NCBI RefSeq assembly: GCF_900624995.1
Contig: NZ_UYXQ01000005.1
Span: forward strand, 62,001-126,000
Direction: 5' to 3'
From: Pseudomonas antarctica
GTDB taxonomy: Bacteria > Pseudomonadota > Gammaproteobacteria > Pseudomonadales > Pseudomonadaceae
Length of the DNA stretch: 64,000 nt
The notes under the pieces are model-generated. The model was not told the DNA's origin. It saw only the letters and a list, made by a program, of their open reading frames with translations, and made no database searches. The stretch's first letter is position 1, and each line of letters begins with the position of its first letter. Below are positions 40,601-47,014 of the stretch, piece after piece. A program made the translations under genes and the position numbers.

Positions 40601-43462
40601 CAACTGGCGGCCGGCCAGGAAATCAACCCGGTCCCGGCGCGGGTGCAAGCCCTGCGTGAACTGCTCGATGAAGCCCTCGACCCGTCCGCCACCGGCCTGA
40701 TCAAAAGCGACGGCAGCCGCGCCCTGAGCATCTGCGAACTGGGCGCCGCCACGGCCCAGTTGGACCAGGACACGGCGATGGACGACGAGATCGTCGAGAT
40801 CTTTCTGGAAGAGGCGGTGGACATCCTCGACAGCGCCGGGCAGTCGCTCAAACGTTGGTTGTTAGAGCCGGATAGCGCTGCACCGTTGTCGTCGTTACAT
40901 CGGGATTTGCACACCCTCAAGGGCGGCGCGCGCATGGCCGAAATCGGCCCGATTGGCGACCTTGCCCATGAGCTGGAATGCCTTTACGAAGGCTTGGTGG
41001 ACCGTCGCTACAGCTACTCGACCGAACTGTCCCAAGTGCTGATGGCCAGCCATGAACGGCTGGCCTTGCAGTTGGATGAGCTGCAAGACCACCAGCCCCT
41101 TAGCGACTCCGGCGACTTGATCGCCCAACTGCGCGAGTTACGCCAGAGCAGCACGCCCGCTACGCCCACCGCTGTTCCGGAAGCGGCGACGGCAGATCCA
41201 GAGTTGCTGGATATCTTCCTCGAAGAAGCCGCCGATATTCTCGACAGCTCAAGCAGCGCTTTGCTGCGCTGGCAGGCCGAGCCGAGCAACCGTCAGGAAG
41301 TGGAAACCCTGCTGCGCGACCTGCACACCCTCAAGGGCGGCGCGCGCATGGTCGAGATCGGGCCGATTGGCGATCTGGCCCATGAGTTGGAGTTTCTCTA
41401 CGAGGGGCTCTCTGCTGGTTTGCTCGCGCCGTCGCCGGAGCTGTTCGCGTTGCTGCAAGGTTGCCATGACCGCCTGGCGCAGATGATCGACGCCGTGGCG
41501 GGCGGGTCGCCGGTGGGGTCGGTGGACAAACTCATCGAGCGCATCAAAAGCCTGGTGCACCCCAGCGATGAATCGCTAGCGCCGGTAGCCTTGCCAGCCG
41601 GCAAGGTCGAAGCGACGGTGGATCCCGCCGCCGACATGGTGAAAATCTCCGCCGAGTTGCTCGATGATTTGGTCAACTTGGCCGGCGAAACCTCGATTTT
41701 CCGGGGGCGTATCGAGCAACAGGTCAACGACGCGCGCGTGGCTCTCAACGAGGTCGAAACCACTATCGAGCGCATGCGTGACCAGTTGCGCCGCCTCGAC
41801 ACCGAAACCCAGGGCCGCATCCTCAGCCGTCAGCAGGCCGAGGCCGAGCGCCTGGGTTACGAAGAATTCGACCCGTTGGAAATGGACCGCCACTCGCAGT
41901 TGCAGCAACTGTCGCGTGCGCTGTCCGAATCGGCCTCCGACCTGTTGGACCTCAAGGAAACCCTCGACCGCCGCAACGGGGACGCGCACAACCTGTTGCA
42001 GCAACAAGCGCGCATCAACACCGAGTTGCAAGAAGGCCTGATGCGCACGCGCATGGTGCCGTTTGAACGCATGGTGCCGCGCCTCAAGCGCATCGTGCGC
42101 CAGGTGGCCGAGGAGTTGGGCAAGGACGTCGAATTTGTGGTCGGCAATGCCGAAGGCGAGATGGACCGCAACGTGCTCGAACGCATGGTGGCGCCGCTGG
42201 AACATATGCTGCGCAACGCCGTGGACCATGGCCTGGAATCCCGCGAGGCGCGCGTGCTGGCCGGTAAACCCGAGAAGGGCCGTATCAGCCTGGACCTGAC
42301 CCACGAAGGCGGCGACATCGTCTTCGACATGCGCGACGACGGTGCCGGTGTGCCGCTGGACGCGGTGCGGCGCAAGGCGATCAAGCGCGGCTTGCTCACG
42401 CCTGATCAAGACATCAGCGACCGCGACGTGTTGCAGTTCATCCTGCAGCCGGGCTTCTCCACTGCCGAAAAAATCACCCAGATTTCCGGGCGCGGCGTGG
42501 GCATGGACGTGGTGCACGAAGAAGTGCGCCAGCTTGGCGGCTCGATGTTCATCGACTCGACGCCGGGCTCGGGCGTGCACTTTCGCATTCGCCTGCCGTT
42601 TACCGTGTCGGTCAACCGCGCGCTGATGGTGCAGTGCGCGGACGACCAATACGCGATCCCGCTTAACACCATCGAAGGCCTGGTGCGTGTACTGCCCCAC
42701 GAGCTGGCCGGGCACTATCAGCAAGACCCACCGCACTATGAATACGCCGGCCAGCGCTACGAACTGTTTTATCTGGGCGACCTGCTGCACACCGTCGCCC
42801 GGCCGAAACTGCTCGGCCAGTACCAACCGGTGCCGGTGCTGCTGGTGCAATGCAATGAGCGGCGCGTGGCGGTGCACGTGGATGCCATGGCCGGTACGCG
42901 AGAGATCGTGGTCAAGGGCCTGGGCCCGCAGTTTTCCGGCGTGCAAGGGTTGTCCGGGGCGACCATTCTGGGCGATGGCCGTGTGGTGCTGATTATCGAC
43001 TTGCTCGCGCACATTCGCACCCGTCAACCGGCCTTGCCGGCGCAGTCGGTCGACGCGGCGCTGACCCTCAACGACCCGCTCAAAAAGCGCCCGCTGCTGG
43101 TGCTGGTGGTGGACGACTCGGTCACCGTGCGCAAAGTCACCAGCCGCCTGTTGGAACGCAACGGCATGAACGTGCTCACCGCCAAAGACGGCATCGACGC
43201 CATCGCACTGCTCGAAGAACACACCCCGGACCTGATGCTGCTCGACATCGAAATGCCGCGCATGGACGGCTTCGAAGTGGCTATCCAGGTGCGCAACGAC
43301 CCTCGGCTGATGCGCCTGCCGATCATCATGATCACCTCGCGTACCGGCCAGAAACACCGCGACCGCGCCATGGCCATCGGCGTCAACGACTACCTCGGCA
43401 AGCCGTACCAAGAGTCGGTGCTGCTGGAAAGCATCGCCTACTGGAGCAAGTCCCATGCTTGA
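37646..43462 (+). CDS. chpA: hybrid chemosensory histidine kinase ChpA (PilL)
   Basis: A 1,938-residue multi-Hpt CheA-like kinase. Four canonical HxxKG phosphotransfer sites are visible at H656, H788, H1089 and H1227. The last two lie in near-copies of one domain (DLHTLKGGARM). N-terminal Hpt-like regions are degenerate (for example H51 in HQVHGALQI). A CheA dimerisation region near 1,330 is followed by the ATPase with N box LRNAVDHG (N1524) and G box GRGVGMD (1615-1621), a CheW-like domain, and a C-terminal receiver with D1867. It drives PilG/PilH phosphorylation. It overlaps chpC by 8 bp. Confidence 0.96.
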   Translation: MVDRHDYVALEWVKGDIAETLKQARSALDAFVETRDSDAIAECLAGIHQVHGALQIVEFYGAALLAEEIEALALALQAERVGQRDESIRLLQQALGQLPLYLDRVHGARRDLPLVVLPLLNDLRSARGESLLSETSLFSPQLLSIAPLPDEALAQRTLPDLHEQLRQWHQLLLQALAGLLREDHSPSNLEDMARVFARLEALCQGAPLLPLWQVTSALVEGMLTGVIANSPALRSLLKASDKQLKRLLAQGIGGINQPAPDELLKSLLFYVAKVTRPTPRMQSLKERYGLDEALPDSAVVDAERARLAGPDRNAMGSVLGALCEELVRVKERLDLFVRSDRQHTNDLDALLAPLRQIADTLAVLGFGQPRKVIIDQLAVVLSLVQGQREPNDAVLMDVAGALLYVEATLAGMVGTVEPQSREESRLPTTDLTQIHQLVIRESCQCLRQAKELVIDCIEADWDRQRLESLPELLSQVRGALAMIPLPRAASLMRGCTDYVDEQLMASDTAPPEAQLANFADVISSLEYYLERMLQDPDAAGERVLELATQALAALGYLPAAKPWRQALVAPDGVLSSEITPSQSQFDALASPTSRLNPPALQRPGSLLPPPAGEEPIDDELRDVFLEETGEVLDVLHRYLPNSADKAAQGEMRRAFHTLKGSGRMVRALVLAELAWAGENLLNRVLERSVALSPDVQHVLDEAVALLPELIADFAADDQRQRDEVDALAARAHALASGTEPAAEPHDPMLLEIFRNEAQSHLESLNYFLQQAAEHVPLQVSDELQRALHTLKGSAHMAGVLPIAELARPLDHLTREYKAHRLPLDLDEVELLLEAEGLFQRGLRQLDDDPLVPIEGAPDLISRTQSLLDQQLQALLDAPNTGLRIKRDPQLITNFLAQGMDILLDAESLLRRWQQHPGERQELTALLDELTTLGEGAHIADLHAIDELCEALLDLYGAVEESSLAVSERFFHEAEQAHEALINMLDQLAAGQEINPVPARVQALRELLDEALDPSATGLIKSDGSRALSICELGAATAQLDQDTAMDDEIVEIFLEEAVDILDSAGQSLKRWLLEPDSAAPLSSLHRDLHTLKGGARMAEIGPIGDLAHELECLYEGLVDRRYSYSTELSQVLMASHERLALQLDELQDHQPLSDSGDLIAQLRELRQSSTPATPTAVPEAATADPELLDIFLEEAADILDSSSSALLRWQAEPSNRQEVETLLRDLHTLKGGARMVEIGPIGDLAHELEFLYEGLSAGLLAPSPELFALLQGCHDRLAQMIDAVAGGSPVGSVDKLIERIKSLVHPSDESLAPVALPAGKVEATVDPAADMVKISAELLDDLVNLAGETSIFRGRIEQQVNDARVALNEVETTIERMRDQLRRLDTETQGRILSRQQAEAERLGYEEFDPLEMDRHSQLQQLSRALSESASDLLDLKETLDRRNGDAHNLLQQQARINTELQEGLMRTRMVPFERMVPRLKRIVRQVAEELGKDVEFVVGNAEGEMDRNVLERMVAPLEHMLRNAVDHGLESREARVLAGKPEKGRISLDLTHEGGDIVFDMRDDGAGVPLDAVRRKAIKRGLLTPDQDISDRDVLQFILQPGFSTAEKITQISGRGVGMDVVHEEVRQLGGSMFIDSTPGSGVHFRIRLPFTVSVNRALMVQCADDQYAIPLNTIEGLVRVLPHELAGHYQQDPPHYEYAGQRYELFYLGDLLHTVARPKLLGQYQPVPVLLVQCNERRVAVHVDAMAGTREIVVKGLGPQFSGVQGLSGATILGDGRVVLIIDLLAHIRTRQPALPAQSVDAALTLNDPLKKRPLLVLVVDDSVTVRKVTSRLLERNGMNVLTAKDGIDAIALLEEHTPDLMLLDIEMPRMDGFEVAIQVRNDPRLMRLPIIMITSRTGQKHRDRAMAIGVNDYLGKPYQESVLLESIAYWSKSHA

Positions 43463-43910
43463 CCACCGCACCAGCCAACTCACTGGCCTGCTATTGCCCC
43501 TGGCCGACCGCCACCTGGTGCTGCCCAACGTCGCCATCGCCGAACTGATCGACTATCAGCGTGGAGAACCGGCCAGCGATGCACCGCCGTGGTACCTGCG
43601 GCAAGTGACCTGGCGCGATCGGCAATTGCCGCTGATCAGCTTTGAAGCCGCGTGCGGTGAGGCCAGCGTGACCGGCGAGCGTTCGCGGATTGTGGTGTTG
43701 AACGCGCTCGGCGGGCGGCCGACGTTGAAGTTTATTGCGATGGTGATTCAGGGCATTCCGCGTTCGTACAAGCTCGATAGCCAGTTGAGTTACGTGGATG
43801 TGCCGCTGTGCCCGCTGGAACTGGCGGCGGTGCAGGTGGGGGAGCATGTGGCGAAAGTACCGGATTTGATGGGGTTGGAGGCCTTATTGGTAGAGTCCGG
43901 TCTGGCCTGA
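43455..43910 (+). CDS. chpC: CheW-like protein ChpC
   Basis: A 151-residue CheW-domain protein. It starts on ATGCTTGA, overlapping the chpA stop by 8 bp. In P. aeruginosa chpB (a CheB methylesterase) stands between chpA and chpC. Here it is absent, so chpC follows chpA directly. It probably links extra receptors to ChpA. Last gene of the operon. Confidence 0.88.
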   Translation: MLDHRTSQLTGLLLPLADRHLVLPNVAIAELIDYQRGEPASDAPPWYLRQVTWRDRQLPLISFEAACGEASVTGERSRIVVLNALGGRPTLKFIAMVIQGIPRSYKLDSQLSYVDVPLCPLELAAVQVGEHVAKVPDLMGLEALLVESGLA

Positions 43911-43931
43911 CGATTAGCCTTGTGAAGATCC

Positions 43932-44024
43932 ACTGTGGGAGCTGGCTTGCCTGCGATAGCGGCTTGTCAGTCACTGTATCAACAACTGACCCACCGCAAT
44001 CGCAGGCAAGCCAGCTCCCACACT
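43932..44024. repeat. REPIN of a different core type
   Basis: Arms TGTGGGAGCTGGCTTGCCTG and CAGGCAAGCCAGCTCCCACA, with GCGATAG / CAATCGC inside. The core GCTGGCTTGCCTGCGAT differs from the GCGGGCTTGCTCGCGAA type seen elsewhere in the window. It ends the chp operon and opens the accessory islet. Confidence 0.85.
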
Positions 44025-44248
44025 GAATTGTGTTCAATCGCGCGTTAGCGTTTTCGTGACTAAAAAATTGTTGTTGATGATCGTACCTTTTCGCCATTTC
44101 GGATCGGCTAATGATGCGGGCTGACCGCTCACATGTCGGAATGGGATGGAGTTGCTGTAGGCGAGTTCTGCATTTGGATTAAGCGGGTTTTCAGGCCTGA
44201 GTGGAGTGGCTAGCTTCTGCGCTCCTCATTGCCTGCAAGGATCTGCAA

Positions 44249-44632
44249 ATGGCCGTACCGTTAATGCCGCCCGGTGTTTCAATTTTTGAAAACATGGCGA
44301 TATCTCGATGCAAACGCACTCATCTCAAGCCAGGCTCGGCATTCGCTTATTCTTGGTTTTATTCTCAGGTCAGGGCTGCTGGCCCATGGAACTACAAGAA
44401 GCGAGGGCGCGAGTATGAGGCTTTTGGTAACTTCAATTACGGCGCTACGGGTACGGTGCTGGGCATTCCCGAGCATGTGTTGTTGCGAGCTGCTGGTGTG
44501 GCTCAAACCGTCGCAAAAACCACCCTTCCGGATTTTGGAACATGGTGGGGCGGTGAGCCTTTTGGTGATGACCCACGGGACCAATATTGGATAAGAAAAG
44601 GTATTGAATATGCAATTTCGCAAGGCCACTAA
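44249..44632 (+). CDS. Ntox44-type (polymorphic toxin type 44) protein, free-standing
   Basis: A 127-residue ORF (a GTG at 44201 would add 16 residues, with a stop codon directly upstream of it). The segments VRAAGPWNYKKRG, FGNFNYGATGTVLG, LLRAAGVAQ and FGDDPRDQYWIRKGI fit the bacterial toxin 44 family, normally the C-terminal part of large secreted toxins. No signal peptide or delivery domain is seen, so it may be a displaced or orphan toxin tip. The next gene overlaps its end by 23 bp and may encode immunity. The activity is not established from the sequence. Confidence 0.65.
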   Translation: MAVPLMPPGVSIFENMAISRCKRTHLKPGSAFAYSWFYSQVRAAGPWNYKKRGREYEAFGNFNYGATGTVLGIPEHVLLRAAGVAQTVAKTTLPDFGTWWGGEPFGDDPRDQYWIRKGIEYAISQGH

Positions 44633-45029
44633 GTGCCTCATACCGTTTCTGCGTAATTGCCTGCTTGTGGTCTGCCTGATCTATATCGGCGGCACTTGGT
44701 TCCTGTCGTCCGGAACACCGGATCTGGATGAAGTGGTGTTGAAGCATTCCTTGGGCAACGGCACCTCGATCTATGGTGCGCGAGACGGCCAGGGGGGTGC
44801 GACGGTGGGGTTTTCCTACAGATACTACGCCCATGAAGATTTGGGGAGTGATCAGGAAATACTCGCCGCCTTAGTGTCTGCACATGCGTTTCTGAAAACC
44901 CAAGAGCCCGATGTTCAAGCGCGTGATGAGGGCGGTGCACTGCATCTGATTATTCGGGGGCGTGTGTATGAGTACCACAGCTATGCGCTGGAGGGCCTTG
45001 GAACGGTCAAGGTAATGATGGCTTTGTGA
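44610..45029 (+). CDS. candidate immunity protein, membrane-anchored
   Basis: A 139-residue ORF starting inside the 3' end of the toxin-like gene (ATG at 44610; a TTG lies two codons upstream). One membrane helix at about 14-34 (FLRNCLLVVCLIYIGGTWFL) is followed by a soluble domain of about 105 residues, predicted periplasmic. No family is recognised. Overlap with the toxin, small size and anchoring fit an immunity protein against a toxin acting in the periplasm. That is inference from context. Confidence 0.55.
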   Translation: MQFRKATKCLIPFLRNCLLVVCLIYIGGTWFLSSGTPDLDEVVLKHSLGNGTSIYGARDGQGGATVGFSYRYYAHEDLGSDQEILAALVSAHAFLKTQEPDVQARDEGGALHLIIRGRVYEYHSYALEGLGTVKVMMAL

Positions 45030-45135
45030 TGGGCCAATGTTCGGATTTTTCCCGCAAGATTTCGGGCTGTGCATGAACTTGTTGCGGGTAGTCATGGCGG
45101 CTAGTCTTCGTCCCGTCATCGAAAAAACGGTGACA

Positions 45136-45217
45136 CGGACGTGCAAGTCCGAGAAATCTGTTTAGGCGTTCAAGACGCCTAGATTCAAAGGCGTTCCTCA
45201 ATGATTCGCTTAGGAAC
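45136..45217 (+). promoter_or_regulatory. row of three hairpins before the DUF6124 gene
   Basis: CGGAC-N6-GTCCG (45136-45151), TAGGCGT-N5-ACGCCTA (45163-45181) and GTTCCT-N13-AGGAAC (45193-45217) follow each other in 82 bp. The last ends 8 bp before the ATG at 45226. Together they could form a structured leader that governs translation. This is unproven. Confidence 0.4.
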
Positions 45218-45225
45218 CGCACATC

Positions 45226-45462
45226 ATGTCGAATTCGTCCTCGTCCAATATTTTCACCGTTAACCCCGATCAAAACACCGAAGCTCTACTGGTCAACGCC
45301 AGCGAAACCTTATCGTCGCTAAACGCCATGACCTGCAATCTTGCCTTCAACCTGGACACCTCCCAGCGCGCAATCATGCTCGGCATTCAGCAAATGGCCG
45401 AGTTGGGTCAGTTGCTGGTCGATAGAGCGCTGGAACAAGTCAGCCCTGCACCGGAAGGTTAA
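45226..45462 (+). CDS. DUF6124-family small protein
   Basis: A 78-residue protein. The pattern NPDQNTEALLVNASETLSS...MLGIQQMAELGQLLVDRALE fits the Pseudomonas DUF6124 family of unknown function. These are usually short, helical, and found in variable chromosomal spots. No signal peptide or membrane helix. It has hairpins in its leader and a palindrome right after the stop. Confidence 0.7.
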   Translation: MSNSSSSNIFTVNPDQNTEALLVNASETLSSLNAMTCNLAFNLDTSQRAIMLGIQQMAELGQLLVDRALEQVSPAPEG

Positions 45463-45465
45463 ATC

Positions 45466-45482
45466 GGTCCCTGTTTGGGACC
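45466..45482. terminator. short palindrome after the DUF6124 gene
   Basis: GGTCCC-TGTTT-GGGACC starts 3 bp after the stop codon. It could be a weak terminator without a T-run. It shares TCCC-N5-GGGA with the palindromes ahead of the MNT gene, so it may instead be a third binding site for that regulator. Confidence 0.45.
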
Positions 45483-45493
45483 GCTGTCTAACC

Positions 45494-45642
45494 AACACCA
45501 CCGAACACATGTGGGAGCGGGCTTGCTCGCGAATGCAGGGTGTCAGTCGGTAAATGTGTAACTGACCCACCGCATTCGCGAGCAAGCCCGCTCCCACATT
45601 TTGATCTTCATTCGGCTCGAATCCAGTATTTGCTGATTGATC
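45494..45642. repeat. long direct repeat, copy 1 (REPIN with flanks)
   Basis: About 149 bp: left flank AACACCACCGAACA, a REPIN at 45509-45600, and a right flank beginning TCTTCATTCGGCTCGAA. Copy 2 is at 46768-46916 in the same orientation. The REPIN centre here (AGGGTGTCAGTCGG...) is the reverse complement of the centre in copy 2, with one mismatch over 35 bp. Confidence 0.9.
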
Positions 45643-45672
45643 GTTTCCTATATCTCAACCGCTAAAAACTTG

Positions 45673-45711
45673 ATCGTTCCCAAAAAGGGACCTATCGTTC
45701 CCTTTTTGGGA
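45673..45711 (+). promoter_or_regulatory. nested palindromes before the MNT gene (candidate operator)
   Basis: TCCCAAAAAGGGA (45678-45690) and TCCCTTTTTGGGA (45699-45711) are exact reverse complements 8 bp apart. Each is also a small palindrome (TCCC...GGGA). The word ATCGTTCCC repeats directly at 45673 and 45694, 21 bp or two helical turns apart. The block ends 16 bp before the MNT ATG, as expected for autoregulation by its HTH domain. Confidence 0.55.
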
Positions 45712-45727
45712 CTCTTTGACCGCTGCC

Positions 45728-46357
45728 ATGCAAACTTTGCCGCTCAGCACTGCACTCTTCACCAACACCCAGCAGAAAGTGCTGGGCCTGCTTTTCGGCA
45801 AGCCCGATCAAAGTTTCTTCACCAACGAAATAGCCCGCTGGGCCCAAGTGGGCAAGGGCAGCCTCACCCGCGAACTTGGGCGGTTGCAATTGGCGGGCAT
45901 CTTGAGCATGACGCGCCAGGGCAACCAGACCCACTACCAAGCCAATCCCCAGTGCCCGATTTACTCGGAGTTGTTGGCCATCGTGCGCAAGACGCTGAGC
46001 CTGGACGAACCCTTACGCAATGCATTGGCGCCTTTCGCCGAGCAACTGACGTGGGCGTTCATCTACGGCTCCATCGCCAAGGGCGAGGCGCACTCATCCA
46101 GTGACATAGACCTGATGCTGATCGGTGAAAGCCTCAACTACAGTGAAGTCATGGAGCAGCTCATGCCGCTGGAAGAGCAACTGGGCCGCACCATCAACCC
46201 GACGCTTTACACCCTCGAAGACTGGATCGGCAAATGGAATGCCGGGAACAGTTTTGTGCAGCGGGTCGTGCAGCAGGACAAGATCAATCTGATGGGGGGC
46301 AACCCCCTGGAATCCACGGATGGACAGCAAGGCAAACCTGGAGAACCTGCAACGTAG
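45728..46357 (+). CDS. HTH-nucleotidyltransferase (MNT) protein, antitoxin-like
   Basis: A 209-residue protein. Residues about 10-80 form a winged HTH (FFTNEIARWAQVGKGSLTREL, then a beta wing). Residues about 105-180 hold a minimal nucleotidyltransferase with GS (114-115) and D126-x-D128 in GSIAKGEAHSSSDIDL. It is linked to a HEPN-like frame that overlaps its 3' end, so it resembles MNT/HEPN toxin-antitoxin pairs, where MNT proteins silence the HEPN RNase by nucleotide transfer. The HTH fusion suggests it also represses the pair. The ATG at 45728 lacks a clear ribosome site. Confidence 0.8.
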   Translation: MQTLPLSTALFTNTQQKVLGLLFGKPDQSFFTNEIARWAQVGKGSLTRELGRLQLAGILSMTRQGNQTHYQANPQCPIYSELLAIVRKTLSLDEPLRNALAPFAEQLTWAFIYGSIAKGEAHSSSDIDLMLIGESLNYSEVMEQLMPLEEQLGRTINPTLYTLEDWIGKWNAGNSFVQRVVQQDKINLMGGNPLESTDGQQGKPGEPAT

Positions 46358-46754
46358 CGGTGGCTTGAAGGCAGAGCCGCCGGATCGCAAGGAGTGTGAT
46401 GGACTAATGCGCTCGGCCCGGGACCGATGAAGGGATGCGGGCAACCCACGGTTGTCGTTCGCCAGTCGTTTCGACCTGGCATACAACGCTGCCCACGCCA
46501 TCGCGCTCACGGCCTTGCGTTTGCAAGGCTATCGTTCTGACAAACGCTATTTGGTCTTTCAATATCTGATTCACTCCGTCGACGCGAACAAAGTGCAGGT
46601 GAGGTTATTCGCGCTGTGTCATGAGCGCCGAAACCTGGCGGAGTACGAAGGGTATATGAATGAGGATGAGGCGCTGCTTCGGCAGTTGATGGATGGCGCA
46701 ATAACACTGTTGAATAAAGTGGAAGACGTGTTGACTGTCCATCAGTGGCAATGA
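46320..46754 (+). pseudogene. HEPN-like partner gene interrupted by an in-frame TGA
   Basis: From the ATG at 46320, overlapping the MNT gene by 38 bp, the frame reads MDSKANLENLQRSGGLKAEP and on to codon 36, meets TGA at 46428-46430, then continues open in the same frame to 46754 (SRFDLAYNAAHAIALTAL, ALCHERRNLAEYEGYM). Both parts fit one HEPN-like protein of about 144 residues, so the gene looks broken by a point change. A product restarting at TTG 46452 (100 residues) is possible. The catalytic HEPN motif could not be placed with confidence. Confidence 0.7.
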
Positions 46755-46767
46755 CGTGATTGTTCTG

Positions 46768-46916
46768 AACACCACCGAACAAATGTGGGAGCGGGCTTGC
46801 TCGCGAATGCGGTGGGTCAGTTACACATGTACCGACTGACACCCTGCATTCGCGAGCAAGCCCGCTCCCACATTTTTAATCTTCATTCGGCTCGAACTCA
46901 GCATTTGCTGATGATC
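46768..46916. repeat. long direct repeat, copy 2 (REPIN with flanks)
   Basis: Left flank AACACCACCGAACA, a REPIN at 46781-46876, then a right flank TCTTCATTCGGCTCGAA and CAGCATTTGCTGATGATC. It matches copy 1 at 45494-45642 apart from a few bases and the inverted REPIN centre (GGTGGGTCAGTTAC...). The copies are 1,274 bp apart and enclose the MNT/HEPN module. Confidence 0.9.
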
Positions 46917-46917
46917 T

Positions 46918-46934
46918 GTTACTCCAACCGTAAC
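46918..46934. promoter_or_regulatory. candidate regulator site upstream of mdcA
   Basis: GTTAC-N7-GTAAC is a perfect inverted repeat 80 bp before the mdcA start, of the size bound by LysR-type regulators. MdcR is the natural candidate. The assignment is by position only. Confidence 0.35.
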
Positions 46935-47014
46935 GATTCAGCGTTGGGCTTGATTGATACCCCCCACTTTCACTCCTAAGGTAAGCCCACGACAGCAAAC
47001 CCCGTGGAGCGACC

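Noticed and set aside
41576..43537. A 653-codon open frame on the minus strand opposite chpA
   Set aside because: It lies wholly opposite clear CheA, CheW and receiver motifs and has no family resemblance. Long antisense frames are common in GC-rich Pseudomonas genes.
46320..46357. Considered the HEPN-like gene as starting only at TTG 46452
   Set aside because: The 36 codons from ATG 46320 read as a coherent protein start overlapping the MNT gene, in the same frame as the downstream part, so an interrupted gene is the simpler reading.
45509..46876. Repeated hairpins considered as a CRISPR array
   Set aside because: Only two copies with a 1.3-kb spacing that contains genes. The repeats are REPINs with long inverted arms, and no cas genes are present.
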